From Globicephala melas (Eukaryota; Chordata; Mammalia; Artiodactyla; Delphinidae), in assembly GCF_963455315.2 (NCBI RefSeq), contig NC_083323.1, forward strand, positions 56,175,698 through 56,239,697: a DNA stretch of 64,000 nucleotides, given 5' to 3'. Made by a program: the position numbers and the translations under genes. How positions within the stretch are numbered: the first letter of the stretch is position 1; each line of letters starts with the position of its first letter. Under the pieces are notes generated by a model that was given only the letters and a program-made list of their open reading frames with translations, was not told the DNA's origin and searched no databases. Below, piece after piece: positions 24,011 through 37,017 of this stretch.

Positions 24011-25290
24011 ATTTTTATATACTCATGCATTTTAGTAGCTGACTGAGATGGGATACATGCAGGAGAGGTATTCAGAATTTATATCCAGTTAGGAAGGGCC
24101 ACTTTATACTCTGTAGATGCAGTTTTTTCAGCTGTCAACTGTAAGTTCGCATGCATTTGTTCTTAACTCTTTTTAGACTTTGGGTTCAGGATGGAAATTA
24201 CCCTTTTCAAGAAGTTTTACCTAGATAGGTGTAAATCTACAATATCTTGGCAATAAAATAGCCCCAGAGGAATAACTTTGCAAACCCGTTTCAATCTTTA
24301 TACCAATTAAATTGGTATGATCAACCTCACCACCGTCACACAAAACAGGCTTCTAGGCCATGTCCTCACCTTTTGCTTAGAGAAAGCCATCAGATTTATT
24401 TGGCCCTACTCAGATTTAAGATCATATATCTTTTATCAGAGCTTGATGGCTTCTAATAATAACAACAGAAAGTACTGAAACAAACCTATTTTCGTGGTTG
24501 CCTTTCAATCAATATAGAACACACTTTCTGTTTTGTCTTCACCAGAAATAAATTGTACTTTAAATCCCCGTTCTTCTTAGATATGTCAAATATGTTGGGT
24601 ATGATGTCATCTCTAAAGTGGAAATTTCTTGAGATGGCATTGTTAGGAAGGCTTAGAAAAAGTATTTTGCAAGCCCATAACATCATTCTAGAACAGGTTT
24701 TATTGCCTTAGAAGATACTAGCATTCTCCGGAGATTAAGAAATTGCTGTAATTGCTATGTGAAAGAGCTGGCAGAGAGATCGTTTTTGCTGATAAAAGTT
24801 AAGGTGCTTTAGAAAAGAAAGTCAGAGTAGCTTTAACTCTATAACCTCCTTTTCTTTCCTCCTAATTGCCCAAATCCTATTCCTCCACACCCTTGCCCCT
24901 CATTCCTTCCACTTACAGCTTCAGTTTGCCTCAGCTGTCTGTGACATAACTTTAATAATATCCAAGCAATTGAGTCACTTGGAGAGACATCTGCTAAATT
25001 CACAAGGAAACAAGCATCTTAAACAGCTGAATTTATTGTTTTGGAAGGCCACAGGGTTTTGTGTGTTAACTTCTAGGGACCAAAAAAAAAAAAAAAAGAA
25101 ACAAAAAACCATGAACTGTGGCTATAATTTATGCCATGCCATATATTCCCTACTCTACATTTAATGCTTAATTAATTGCTTTCATCAGTTAGATTCATTG
25201 GCAGCATTTTACCTTTTTTAATAGCTGCTCCTTTTTCCTACCCTTCTCCTAGTTTCCTTTAGCACTCTCTAAAGGGTACTATTCTTTTTA
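24011..25290. other. Unassigned non-coding stretch
   Basis: No element recognised. A short hairpin 'ataccaat-taa-attggtat' lies at about 24300-24318, and an A run at 25083-25097. Confidence 0.4.
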
Positions 25291-25295
25291 TTTTT

Positions 25296-25502
25296 TCTTT
25301 TTTTTTTTTTGCGGTACGCGGGCCTCTCACTGCTGTGGCCTCTCCCGTTGTGAAGCACAGGCTCTGGACGCACAGGCTCAGCGGCCATGGCTCACGGGCC
25401 CAGCCGCTCCGCGTCATGTGGGATCTTCCCGGACCGGGGCACGAACCCGTGTCCCCTGCATCTGCAGGCGGACTCTCAACCACTGTGCCACCAGGGAAGC
25501 CC
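25296..25502 (-). mobile_element. CHR-2-type SINE
   Basis: Antisense full-length copy from a T tail through 'gcggtacgcgggcctctcac' to 'ccaccagggaagccc'. Flanks share only a few bases, so no firm target duplication. Confidence 0.95.
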
Positions 25503-25504
25503 TA

Positions 25505-26088
25505 TTGCAGATTTTGAGGCTGTAATATTTCTTTTGTAAGAATGCACCTTAATTTATTAATTTATTTAACTGATCTTCAGTTGTCAGGTATCATTTTTTT
25601 CATAATATGTATATGGTGACAGTGATACGTTGATATGTTTCCTGGGGGAAAAAAGCCCTTATCTGTAACGTTTGCGAAATTCCATGGTGTAAGTACTTTC
25701 ACCATGACTGATTTTGTTTCCAACTGTGTAACAATTGGCTTGAAAATTTCCTAAAAATAGGTTGCACACCTCTGCATAGCCAGGATGCATACCCTTGTAG
25801 CCGAACCTTTCTCATATCTTTTAGTTTTGATTTCACAAAGAAAGAATACATAAAATTATTTAATGATAAGTAGTAGAGTGATGTATGTAAACATTTCATT
25901 GTTAAAGATTCATTATCACTTGTGATGATTATTGATTCTTACATATTTTTTTCAGTCACTTTTTCTTATCCACATATTGGTAGTTTTTGTCCCTCTGTCT
26001 CTGTTTCTCATTTGTGTTTAAATCTAGGATGATCATTGAAATATACAATATTTTGAGATTACTTGAATTTGCAAATTTAAAACTTATT
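25505..26088. other. Unassigned AT-rich stretch
   Basis: No element recognised. Confidence 0.35.
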
Positions 26089-26089
26089 C

Positions 26090-26285
26090 TCAGGACCAGA
26101 TGCAGTAGTATCATAGACAGATGTGAATTGTGATATCAGTTCTACCAACTAACAGACTGTTAAATTTGGGCTATGTACTAACCTCTCTGAGGCTGTTTCT
26201 TCATCGGCAATACAGAAACCAAGATGTTCATTTCACAGGATTATTGTGAGAGCGTTCTATAAGATTTAAAGACTCTTAGTGGTGG
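26090..26285 (+). repeat. MIR SINE fossil
   Basis: Good MIR order: 'atatcagttctaccaactaa', 'aacctctctgaggctgtttc', 'ttcatcggcaatacagaaac', 'cacaggattattgtgagagc'. Confidence 0.75.
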
Positions 26286-26289
26286 GACA

Positions 26290-27784
26290 CAACATGACGA
26301 CACTGGGACAGGGGAAACTCTAAGTTACTTACAACTCCATAAGATAGCACAGGAGTTGTTCCAAGACAAGGTGACAGCAAGCTGGGCTGGGTGAAGGGGT
26401 GGGGTGGCAGTGAGGGTGCCGGGCACCTTTGGCATGAGGAGCCAGGTGAGAGGGGTCGCTTTCACAGTCTTTCAGTGGATTGCCCAATTTGAATGATTTT
26501 CAGGCTCCAGGCTATAGGGTCTGTCCCTTGTTGTCTGGTATCTGCCCCCAGGGGCAGTTAGGGCTGATGTATCGTGGTCTGGGGTGTGGGAACTTGAGGG
26601 AAGTGTGTGGGATGCAGACTTGATCAGCTGTTCAAGAAAGGAAATGGACCAGCTTCTAGCCAGGGCCTCAAAACTGGGTCCTGACAGTATGGAAATATAT
26701 CTAGATGAGTAAATAAATGAGATAATGTATGTGAAGGTCAAAGCCCAGTTTTCTGGGTCCTTCACCCTCATTTAAAGGCTCTCATAAGAGAGGAAAATGA
26801 ACATTATCCATAGAAGCTGTAACAGAGTACTTTTTAACCTTTGTATATAATAGTTTCATCTGTGAATTGAATATTGGGATAACAGTGGTTCTTAACATTC
26901 TCAGTGAGTCAAAGGCTCATTGAGAATCCTTTGAAAGCTATCGATAGCCTCCCCTGAAATGTATAAGACTTATATACAGAAAATTTTGCTGCAGTTTATT
27001 TTGTTGCTTTAGAAACTGCACTTTATGGAAGCATTTATTTTGGTATTAGATATCTCACTCAGCCTCCATTTTCTTTTCTGTTGAATCACTTTGGTCAAAA
27101 GAGATTATAGGCCTTCAGTAAAAGCATGTTAGTTATTGCAGGGCATTGAAACAGAAAGCTACTCGATTAGCCTGGCTAAAATTATCCACCAAACCAACCA
27201 GGTCAGTAATGAGCCTCTCCTTGTCAAATTGCTTAGAACAGGCTTTCTTTAATCCTCAATAAAAGTGAAACTTCTTCCTCAGGTTCAATCAAGTTTTTTG
27301 AGACTTGTCTTCTGGAAAATCATAGATTTTTGTACATAGTGAAAAATAAATGTATGCTCTGTTTCCATTTCTTATACACTTCTTGAAGAAATTTTATTTT
27401 TCATGAAGGTGATGACCTCATAGCAATAGACATGGCTTATTTCAAGATAATTGGCAAAAATCTTTGATGTCATTACATTCTGATGTATTTGTAATAATTA
27501 ATTTAGCAAATATTTATTAGGTACCAATTATGTATCAAGACTTCTCTTAGGCTATAAGGATATAACAAGAAATAGGAAAGATAATTACTGCAATGAGCCC
27601 TAATGATGTGTAGCACTTCTATATTTAGCCAACAAAAAAGAGGCAGATGTACTGCCAAACCTTTCAAATGCTCTACCTAACCATGATGCCCCAACATTTT
27701 CTTGCAGTCAAAGACACTGTATTTTTCTTTTTTACAATCCAGAGACATCAGTTTCCTTGAAGTTTCCAGAACAGACACAAAATA
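26290..27784. other. Unassigned non-coding stretch
   Basis: A relatively GC-rich patch at 26380-26680 has no clear family match and no exon signal. The rest is AT-rich. Confidence 0.35.
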
Positions 27785-27905
27785 AAAAATATTTTTGATG
27801 GCATCATAATTTACATATTCAACAAATATACTGAGTACCTACTGTATGCCATTCACTGTGGATGCAGCAGTAAACAATCTAGACCTGGTCCCATGCCCTC
27901 TAGTG
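27785..27905. repeat. Old repeat fragment of the 'caacaaatatactgagtacc' type
   Basis: 'tgagtacctactgtatgcca' followed by 'tagacctggtcccatgccct' matches the same fossil family as 20022-20095. A shorter related piece occurs near 27510-27570. Confidence 0.5.
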
Positions 27906-28999
27906 ATCTGCGAGGGAAGAAAACTAGAAACTGTCTGCACTTGGAGACAGTAATTCCATCTAGCTTATGCTGAAGAAAAATGGCACATCTGCCAGATTCT
28001 CTAAAACCTCCCTCAAAATATTAAGTGAAATATTCACATTTCTGAAGTGGATGATATAGACAGGCACAAACCACAAACCAAGGCAGAACCCACTTCTCCT
28101 GTTTCCAAAGCATAGATTCCTTGAAGGCTCTCCAATTTATGTGACATCTCTACTTGGCAGTACAATAAAAAACTCACAGAGAACTTTGGCTTTTGCATTG
28201 GGACTTCGAGTATTTACAGGATTGTCTATCATACCTTTCTAAAAATTCTTCTTTCCTCTAAACGTGGTAGCTCACAGGAGCTACCATGATTCTCTAACAT
28301 GACCCAATTCAGTGGCCACAGCCATTGAACTAAGAGATGGACACCTAACCCAGACTGGACAAATACATCTTTTATCTGAGGAATTTGGATCTAAAATGAA
28401 AGAATTTAAGAAAAGAATACATTTAAGAAACGGATTTCAGAACTACCTAATAAGAGCAAGAATACATTTTTTTCCTAATGTTTATCAGAGAAAAATTATT
28501 CTAGACATCATAACATGGCAACACGACAAGCACGTGCCATTTTGCTGTCTACAATAGTGCCTCAAGCCACTGTACAGTTGCCTTAAGGAATACTTTAATA
28601 ATTCAACCTTATTAATTTGACAACAGTTTGTCCAAAGTATAATTTTCAACGTAATAGAACAAAAACGAAAGAAACAAATTCAGGATTTGAACAACCCTGA
28701 ATCCTATCCTTGGACCGCCTTGGAGGCCCGTGTTCCAGGATCTTAGAGGATGTATTTTTCTTTCATTACTCCAACATTCGGTGTTGATACCTATTCCTTC
28801 CCAGCCCGGAAATGACGTGGCTCTCTCCAAGGCAGACACAGTGCTAATTCCAGCTTTGGGTGTGGGGAAAGAGCAACTCCATTTTTTTCATGTGTGATTC
28901 CCATCCCTCTAAGTGCATTAATGGCAGTGCCCATCATTTCTCAGTTCATTTAGGTTTATTCTAAAATATCACAAATGATCATAGAACATTAAAGCTAAC
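27906..28999. other. Unassigned non-coding stretch
   Basis: The segment 28290-28400 ('agagatggacacctaaccca') resembles an old interspersed repeat; family unknown. No exon found. Confidence 0.35.
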
Positions 29000-29170
29000 A
29001 GGGCCCTTACTGATTATCAGACAGCCCTCATCATTTTACAGACCACATGACTGAGTTTCAGAGAGGTGAATGAATTTGTCCAAGGATATGCAGTTACTTA
29101 GCACTGAAGTGAGGTCTTGTACCCAGGACTCCTGACTCTTAAAATCATTCCTTTTCATGATGCCAGGTTG
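29000..29170 (-). repeat. MIR SINE fossil
   Basis: Antisense MIR order: 'tcattttacagaccacatga', 'agagaggtgaatgaatttgt', 'ccaaggatatgcagttactt', 'cccaggactcctgactctta'. Confidence 0.75.
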
Positions 29171-29174
29171 ATCT

Positions 29175-30655
29175 TTCCCTCTGAAGAGAGTGCAGGGGAA
29201 AAGATTGCCACATTCCTTTTTAATCTCAGAAATCAGCTGTGTAATATTTTTCTAGATAGCAAGCTTTCACCCATTGCTTTTTTCCTGAAATTTTAAAGTA
29301 ATTCTCATGAATTATTCCAAGCACATGGAAATCAGGCATCAAAGAAGGAAGGCAGGAAGAAGAGCCAGCTGCAAGCAGGAACCTCTCCTTTATATGGGGG
29401 ATATTTAATTTCCAATTACTTGTCTGCAGGAAGACATCCAAAATGCCTCAGAAATAGTTACTATCCAATATGAAGTCTTCCCTGCTGCTTCTGCTAGCCA
29501 ACATTTCATTTCTTCTTGTAACCACCCGTGCATTTATTTATTTTTAATCCAGGGAGATAATCCTTGTCTTGATACTCTGTTCTTGGTATTGCTGCATTGA
29601 ACAAAGATGTGTATCCTGTCCCTGGAACATTCCCCTCTCGCTTGTACTCTTTTTCTTTGGACTGAGTTGAGATATTGGGAATTCTAATCACTGTAAAACT
29701 TGAGGGAAACACTTTCTCATGTTTTAAAAGATGGAAACATGAAGCAGCTCCCCTAGGCTAGTTTGGAAAGCCCCAAATGAGCAGAATACTGTACAGTTAT
29801 CTGATGATTTCAGGACCACACAATTTCTCCATCTTCCAAAAATTAGACTTGGGTACTTCTTATTTTCTCCAAAGGGTTCTTATATCAATAAACAACACTG
29901 TCTTGATAAGTCCCTGGTACTAATCCACTACATATTTCAATGCTGTCAGAAGATGCAAAATGACACATGAAGTTAAATTGTAATGGAGCTAGAGATGATG
30001 GGTCTATCAAGTGTGACTATCTTTATCCATCAACCTTAAATTTTGGAGTCAGGAAGAGTAACTCCAGGACCTCTCTACAAATGTCCCTTTCTGGCATCAT
30101 GGGAAAGTGAGGAGTAGGCTAAAGGGATCAGAAAGCCTGTCAGCATGCCGTTCTCACGAAGGTATTGCCACTTTCCATTTCAATAAACTATTATTTCACA
30201 GGGGAATAACAAGTGCAATTCTTACTAATAGGAATTTCTTACTTCTTACTAATAGGAATTTGTGTGTACTATCAAATTATTTTTACATTTCCACAATCCA
30301 TCTCACCTCACCTCAAAACGAAGGAGATGAAAACCTTCTTTGTATCAGTTAATCTATGCATCCACCCCTGAAAATAACCCATAGTGGGAAGAAGCAGTCA
30401 GCTCTGGTAACAGCAAAAGGGCAGACAGACAGAGATGTGACTAAGGCAACAGCCAAACTCTCAAACACAGATTATTTCTGACCTAAATGTTGCCAGAGAA
30501 GCAGATTCCTAGATGTATCTTGGGGCCTGCAGCTGCCAGGAATGTTTTCTGGGTGGTCACAGAGCTCATTAATCACTGCTCTGTGTTCACTAGCCTGGTG
30601 GCAGGTTGATGTGTAGAAGCCTTTAAGGAGTGGGTAAACCTGGCAAATCTCATCA
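29175..30655. other. Unassigned non-coding stretch
   Basis: No element recognised. A 17-bp direct repeat 'cttactaataggaattt' occurs at 30221-30237 and 30244-30260. Confidence 0.4.
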
Positions 30656-30890
30656 TTTTATTGGCTTGCCGAAATCCCTTCAAAACCCAAACTCCTTTGC
30701 ATGGCATGTGAGGCATTTCCTGATGTAACCCTATACTCCTTTTCCATATCATCTCTGTCTATTCCCTCTGTCCTGTCCTAAGCTTTCAGTTTTGCTTCCA
30801 TGCCTTTGTAAATTCTTCTCCCTTGGTTGTAATCCCCTTCCTCCCCTTGTCAACCTGGTGAACCATACAGCTTTCAAAACCCAGATCAAG

Positions 30891-31131
30891 GGACTTCCCT
30901 GGTGGTACAGTGGTTAAGAATCTGCCTGTCAATGCAGGGGGCACGGGTTTGAGCCCTGGTCCGGGAAGATCCCGCATGCCTCGGAGCAACTAAGCCCGTG
31001 AGCCACAACTACTGAGCCTGTGCCTAGAGCCCGTGCTCCACGGCAAGAGAAGCCACCACAGTGAGAAGCCCGCACCCAGCAACAAATACCCAACATAACC
31101 AGAAACAGACAAATTAATTAATTAAAAAAAA
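30891..31131 (+). mobile_element. CHR-1-like SINE, shortened body
   Basis: Starts 'ggacttccctggtggtacag', has only one 'cacaactactgagcc' module, and ends in an A-rich tail with 'attaattaatta'. The flanks 'aaaacccagMtcaag' at 30876-30890 and 31132-31146 are a 15-bp target duplication with one mismatch. Confidence 0.92.
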
Positions 31132-31189
31132 AAAACCCAGCTCAAGCTCCACTTATGGTTGATTACTTCCTAGGTTCCATCCTCATCAC

Positions 31190-31325
31190 ACAGTTTTTGT
31201 AACTTTTTGTTTACCATTTTGTAACCATTGTTTATTATTGTGACTTCTGTTTACTATTGTAACTACCATTGTAACTACTGCTTATGTTGAAACAATTGTT
31301 TACTACTTTGTAACTATTCTGTAGG
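31190..31325. repeat. Degenerate ~18-bp tandem repeat
   Basis: Seven or so units resembling 'ttgtaactactgtttacta' follow one another ('tttgtaactttttgtttacc', 'ttgtaaccattgtttattat', 'attgtaactaccattgtaac'). It lies inside an L2 fossil, so it arose after that insertion. Confidence 0.65.
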
Positions 31326-31430
31326 GGTAGGAATCAACCCAAGCATGGTCTTATCTCAGCACAGAGCACAGTACCTGGCACATGACTAGTGCTTAATGAA
31401 TATTTGATGAGTAAATGAGTGAACGGGTCC

Positions 31431-32045
31431 AGCCAATGGATGTCTAGATTGTGGCCAAACAATGCTATAGATAATCGTACTTTTATTGTAGAATCTAACT
31501 ATAAACCAAAATCGGTGCTGTCAGTCCTCGGTGTCTAAAATTTGGGTTTGGAAATAAGGTCAAGAGACAATGAAATTTAGACAGATCCAAAAGCCAGGCT
31601 ACATATGGAATTGGAACAAAGGTTCCGAGTCAGTGACTGACTTTTCCATAAAGAAAGCGAAAAAGAGACAGGGTCACAAATCTGAAGTTAGGACTGAAAA
31701 CCATAGAGTGGCCCAAGGAGAACAGGAAGAAGACAGCTGTGGACTTCAAATGGTCAAAATCATGTTACCGTCCCAGATGTCTGACTACACAGAACCAGGG
31801 TTACAGGAAACTTAGTTTGGGTTCAGCAACAGAAAATTCAGTCACCGAGGGCAAAATAGGAATCCACTCTGTAAATGTCTCAGGAACAAGGAAGAAAATC
31901 TAAGAAGAACTAAGAAATAGATCAACAAGAGTGCCTCAGGCCAAGTCATTTACGTGTGTGTTTCTACTTATATTTTTTCTGCCAAGGACAAGCCCTGGTC
32001 ATAGAATTTAAAGGACTATCCATACCTGTGGAGCAGTGAAACCAG
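31431..32045. other. Unassigned non-coding stretch
   Basis: The plus-strand open frame at 31570-31815 is polar and not recognisable; no splice signals convince. Confidence 0.35.
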
Positions 32046-32049
32046 TGTG

Positions 32050-32270
32050 TAATAGAGAAAATGTGGAGTCAGACTGCCTGGACTAAAAGCCTCAATCCAT
32101 TGCTTTCCAGCTGTGAGGCATTAGTCAATTACTTAAGCTCTGTGAGCTGTAAAATGGGGCTGAAAATAGCACTGACTTCATAGAAGTGTTGGGAAGATTG
32201 AATGAGTTAATCCACTGGAAGAACTTATCCCAGAGACTATAAGATTCAGAGCAAGTAGCCAGGCAGTTAA
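32050..32270 (+). repeat. MIR SINE fossil
   Basis: Nearly complete MIR: 'gtggagtcagactgcctgga', 'ttccagctgtgaggcattag', 'acttaagctctgtgagctgt', 'aaaatggggctgaaaatagc'. Confidence 0.82.
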
Positions 32271-32274
32271 TTAT

Positions 32275-32735
32275 ACTTTTAGAGAAATTCAGGGCAAAAC
32301 CCACATATTTAATTTCTCACGTCGAACTAAAAGTTGTTCTCTTTCTATTTATTTGCTTCTATTAAATAATTATCACAATGTCCTTTAGAAGAAAATATAT
32401 ACCAACTAAAAGAGATATCCCTTTGAGCAGAAATAAGAACATATAAATATATAACCTAGCTAAAACTTTACAAAAGAGGTAGAATTTTAATTGCTAATCA
32501 ATGTGTTAGTTCAAATAACGGTTTGGTTACAGCTTTTTAAGCAGTTGCTTAAATAATATAGCAATATGAAATATAATTTAATTTTATGCATAGGCCATAA
32601 AGGATTGGCCCCATTGTTGCGCAGGCTCTGGACTTCCAGTTTTCTGTCCCGCCATCCCAAAAGTGAGCTATCATGGTCCTTTGACTTCAAGATCATGGTC
32701 CTAAGAACTCCAGTCATCACATGTGCATTCTAAGG
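32275..32735. other. Unassigned non-coding stretch
   Basis: AT-rich; no element recognised. Confidence 0.35.
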
Positions 32736-32752
32736 ATCAAAAAGGAGGAAGA

Positions 32753-32952
32753 GGGTTTCCCTGGTGGCGCAGTGGTTGAGAGTCCGCCTGCCGATGCAGG
32801 GGACACGGGTTCGTGCCCCGGTCTGGGAAGATCCCACATGCCGCGGAGCGGCTGGGCCCATGAGCGATGGCCGCTGAGCCTGCGCGTCCGGAGCCTGTGC
32901 TCCACAAGAGGAGAGGCCACAGCAGTGAGAGGCCCACGTACCGCAAAAAAAA
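32753..32952 (+). mobile_element. CHR-2-type SINE
   Basis: Full-length, near-consensus, with a 13-base A tail. An exact 14-bp target duplication, 'aaaaaggaggaaga', lies at 32739-32752 and 32953-32966. Confidence 0.95.
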
Positions 32953-32966
32953 AAAAAGGAGGAAGA

Positions 32967-33475
32967 AAAGAATGCACTTTTATTTAAGAATACGTCTCAA
33001 AAATCTCCAAATCACTTCCCTACACTTGTTATAGGCCAGAACTTAGCCATTTTACCACAACTAGTAGCAGAAAAGACTGAGAGATAAAATCGGTGTTCAG
33101 GTGATGATATACTCAACCTCAAATCAGGGATTTTATTACTGTAGAAGAAGAGGAGATATGGTGGGCTACTAACCGCCTTTGCCAGAGCTGGTTTGCATGT
33201 GCTCCCCGTGGACTGGGGTTAGTCTCATAACTGCTGTGATAAAAGCATTTGTAGGAAGGGAATGTGTTTGCCTGTTAGTAACTCATTAAGTTAAAATCAG
33301 ACTTTCATGTGTTTCTCCTTATCCTTGAACTTTGTGTTAAGGAAATAGTTATTTCTGACCAAAATCAATTTCTCTCTTTGTGGAACTATTTCTCAGACTA
33401 AAAGTCCAATTTCTATAGCAGAAGCAGTATTTGTGAGGTGTTGTAGGTTCAAGTCCAAGAAACTCAGGAGAACTT
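32967..33475. other. Unassigned non-coding stretch
   Basis: No recognised element. Confidence 0.35.
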
Positions 33476-33479
33476 AAAA

Positions 33480-33790
33480 CTGCCTTTTTTCTTGATCAGT
33501 GGCCCTCTGTCCATGCTGTTCCCATTGCTGTAAGTACCTTTTCTCTATCTAGCAAACTCTTGCTCTTCAAAATCCATCTTAAACTTTTCATCTTAGTGAA
33601 GCTCCTCCAGTTCTCCTAGGCACCTTTGACTCTGCCTCCCTCTTGGCTCCCACAGTACCTTGGTTCTGTCTCTGGTGTCACACCTGGCACGTTGGATTGT
33701 GACTACTGGCCTTCCTGCTCTCTCAAGTTGACGGTGAATTTACGGAAGCACACAGGCTTTCAGAAATATTTGTTTAATGAATGAACAAGT
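33480..33790 (+). repeat. L2 LINE 3' end
   Basis: L2 order: 'aaaatccatcttaaactttt', 'gtgaagctcctccagttctc', 'gtcacacctggcacgttgga', 'tttgtttaatgaatgaacaa'. Confidence 0.6.
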
Positions 33791-33934
33791 TGACTCCTCT
33801 TCCAAATAGATATTGATACACAGGGCCGCCATGTCAGAGAAAGTTCCTGTAATTAATAGAAATACAACATGAATCATAATAACCATGTTGATAATAGCGG
33901 CGCTGGTGGCTGTGGGAGCTACTACTATTTTTCT

Positions 33935-34135
33935 TGAGTATAATAAGAGTGTCTGAGTGTCAGGAACTTGATATATATAACGTGTCAGATCTCTTTAAAA
34001 CCTTTAAAATTAAGTGTTATTATCCGTACTTTACAGCTGAGACAGTTGAGGCCCAGATAGATTGCATAGCCTGCAGGTGGTGGAGCTGTTGACCCCAAAC
34101 TCTGCTGTGAATCGAATTTCTTAATTAGCACTTCA
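33935..34135 (-). repeat. MIR SINE fossil
   Basis: Antisense MIR: 'gtgttattatccgtacttta', 'cagctgagacagttgaggcc', 'catagcctgcaggtggtgga'. Confidence 0.65.
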
Positions 34136-34139
34136 CTCT

Positions 34140-35035
34140 CTTGGATTAAGCGGAGATCACTACCCTCTTCAGATGTTTTTGTTTTAAATGCAAACTCTCT
34201 GAGAGGCACTGTCCCTCAGGTCCCTCACACTTAGGGCTTCCTTCATTAGATCCCTGACGTTAAGACAGAAGCAGCAGGAGATGCACAAAAGCCCTGAAGG
34301 AGGAGACAAGGTTAGAAATGAGGGGAGACTGGCCCAGATTCACCACCACAGTCTAGCCGAGCATTGGCTTTCTCCAAACGATTAGGCCGTATCGGTGAAA
34401 CATTGTATTTCCTCCTGTCCCAGCTTACTTGAAGATTTCCCAACAAGTGCTTTACTTGTGTATCTCTTCAGTGTCATTCCATGCACACGCACGCAAGCAC
34501 ATACACATGAGACCTCTTCGACTTCACAGAGAAAATAAAACCAGCAGACTGAAAAAGCCTTCACTTTTCTGCCATCAGATGCATAAACCTTCCTGCATCC
34601 CTATCTCTCATCTCATCTGCTTTCATTCCCTCTTATGAGGGTGCAGGAGATAACCCTCCATCTGTGATAGAGATCCCACATCCCCACGCTTTCCCCAGAA
34701 CCTCACACCAGTCTTTTTTTGTTCTTGTTTCTTTCACTTCTTTCTATGGCACCCTTCTCATTATTATTTAAATATATGCACATGTTTACAAAGTGAAGAA
34801 ACATTCACTTTCATATTAGAAAGAAACACCATTTGGGGCCTCTACTTGCCTTTTGATTGTTCCGGTATTTTCTCCTCTCCTGTACAAAGCCTTGAAAAAG
34901 TTGCCTGTACTCACTGATTCACTTCTCTGCCACTTATGCCTCAACTCTCTCCAGGGCTCCTCTCCCTCTCCTTCATCCACATGGCCTCCTGCAATGGTCA
35001 CCAGTGAGTTCTCTATTAGCTAAGCCAATGGGCAT
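34140..35035. other. Unassigned, pyrimidine-rich in part
   Basis: No clear element. The TC-rich part after 34740 may be the diverged start of the repeat copy that follows. Confidence 0.35.
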
Positions 35036-35039
35036 TTTT

Positions 35040-35510
35040 CTGTCTTCCTGTTATTGGACCCCTCAGCACATTTGAGATTGTAGACTACTCTGTCTTTCTT
35101 GAAACACTCCAGTCTGGGCTTCAGCATGATCTAACTTTCCCTGTTTTCTTTTAGCTCTGGGATTAATTCATCTCAGCGTCCTTGGCTAGATCACTATCCT
35201 TTATCGACTTTTAATCTTAAGTTATTCAAGGCTTTGAACTTGGTCTCTTCTTCTTCTTACTTTATATTCTCTCTCTCATAATTTATTCCATGCCCATATT
35301 GTTAATCATCATCTATATGATGCATACTTTCAAGTAATTATCTTCATTCCAAACTTTCCCTCTGAGCTACAGACACATCTAGCAAATTGCTGACTCGGCG
35401 TCTCTAATTGGAAGTCTCAAATTCACCACCAGCTTAACCATATCTGTAACCAAGCTCATGGTCTCCTTCCTCAAACTCAGCCTTCCACCAGTGTTCTATT
35501 GCTTAATAAC
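35040..35510 (+). repeat. Pyrimidine-rich ancient repeat, copy 2
   Basis: Shares the order of segments with 6140-7200: 'catcatctatatgatgcata' / 'gagctacagacacatctagc' / 'attggaagtctcaaattcac' line up with the first copy. Same orientation. Confidence 0.5.
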
Positions 35511-35911
35511 GGACATTTCTATCTATCTAGTTGCTCCCAGCAGAAACCTGAGAGATAGTTCTGTGTGGCCTGATTTCCTATCAATCTCAGGTGACTTTGG
35601 CGTATTGTCGTAGGCAGTCTCTAAGATGACCATCAGTGATCCTGCACCCTGGTATTCATTCTTATGAATATGCTCCCCTTGAGCGTGGTTGGACTTGATG
35701 ATTCACTTCTAATAGAAGGAATATGGCAGAAGTAATGGGATGGTACTTCCAAGATTAAATTACAAAAGGACTGGCTTATATCTTGCCCCTCTCTCTCTCC
35801 CTCTCTTTCCACTTGTACTGGATAAAACTAGCTCCCATATCATGAGGTCTCTCAGTAACACTATGAAAAGGCTCGCACATCAAGGAACTAAAGGTTGCAA
35901 ATGCCATTTGA

Positions 35912-36195
35912 GGAGTGAAAAACATCTCATTATTGTTTTATTTTGCATTTCCCTCATGACGTGACGTGGAGCATCTTTTCATACGCTTATTATCCACCTG
36001 TGTATCTCCTTTGGTGAGGTGTCTGTTAAGGTCTTTGGTCCATTTTTTTCACCAGGTTTTTTGTTTTCTTATTGTTGAGTTTTAAGAGTTCTTTTTATAT
36101 TTTGGACATCAGTCCTTTATCAGATATATCTTTTGCAAATATATTCTCCCAATCTGTTTCTTGTCTTTTCATTCTCTTGACAGATCTTTCACAAA
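35912..36195 (-). mobile_element. L1 ORF2-region fragment
   Basis: Antisense L1: 'gcatttccctcatgacgtga', 'ggtctttggtccattttttt', 'ttggacatcagtcctttatc', 'caaatatattctcccaatct'. It lies inside the LTR-like repeat; flanking duplication not found. Confidence 0.85.
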
Positions 36196-36370
36196 AACAT
36201 TGCCCTTTCTCAGAGCCCTGCCAATAACCATAATGGTAAGGTTGGAAGTCGATTTTTCAGCCCTAATTAAGCATTGAGATGTCTTCAGCCTTAGCTGGTG
36301 GCTTGACTACAACCACATGAGGGGCTCTGAACCAGCTAAACCGTTTGCTGTTTTAAATTGCTAAGTTTGG

Positions 36371-37017
36371 AGAGCTACCATATGATCCAGCGATCCCACT
36401 TCTGGGCACATATTTGGAGAAAACCGTAATTCAAAAAGATGCATGCACCCCAGTGTTTACAGCAGCACTTCTTACAATAGCCAGGACATGAAAACAACCT
36501 AAATGTCCATCGACAGAGGAATGGATAAAGAAGATGTGGTACATATATACAATGGACTATTAACCATAAAAAAGAAGAAAATAATGCCATTTGCAGCAAC
36601 ATGGTAGACCTAGAGATTGCCATACTGAGTGAAGTAAATCAGAGAAAGACAAATAGCATATGATATCACTTATATGTGTTATCAAACAAATGGTACAAAT
36701 GAACTTATTTACAAAACAGAAATAGAATCACAGATGTAAAAATCAAACTTGTGGTTACCAGGGAGGAAAGCAGTGGGAGGGATAAATTGGGAGATTGGGA
36801 TTGACATATACACACTACTATATTTTATAAATAGATAACTAATAAGAACCTATTGTATAGAACAGGGGACTCTACTCAATACTCTGTAATGACCTATATG
36901 GGAAAAGAATCTAAAATAAGAGTGGATATATGTGTACATATAACTGATTCACTTTGCTGTACAACAGAAATTAACACAACATTGTAAATCAACTATACTC
37001 CAATAAAATTTTTTTTT
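36371..37017 (+). mobile_element. 5'-truncated L1, 3' end
   Basis: Sense L1 from ORF2 ('agctaccatatgatccagcg') through the 3' UTR ending 'tatactccaataaaatt' and a T-rich tail. An exact 15-bp target duplication, 'aattgctaagtttgg', lies at 36356-36370 and 37018-37032. The reading frame is broken (for example 'ggactattaaccataaaa'). Confidence 0.95.

Larger units (their letters stand above)
30660..31430 (+). repeat. L2 LINE 3' end, split by a SINE
   Basis: Typical L2 order: 'ccatgcctttgtaaattctt', 'ccagctcaagctccacttat', and the terminal 'cacagtacctggcacatgac' with 'tgcttaatgaatatttgatg'. The CHR-type SINE at 30891-31131 interrupts it. A local T/A-rich tandem repeat has expanded at 31190-31325. 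Confidence 0.7.
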
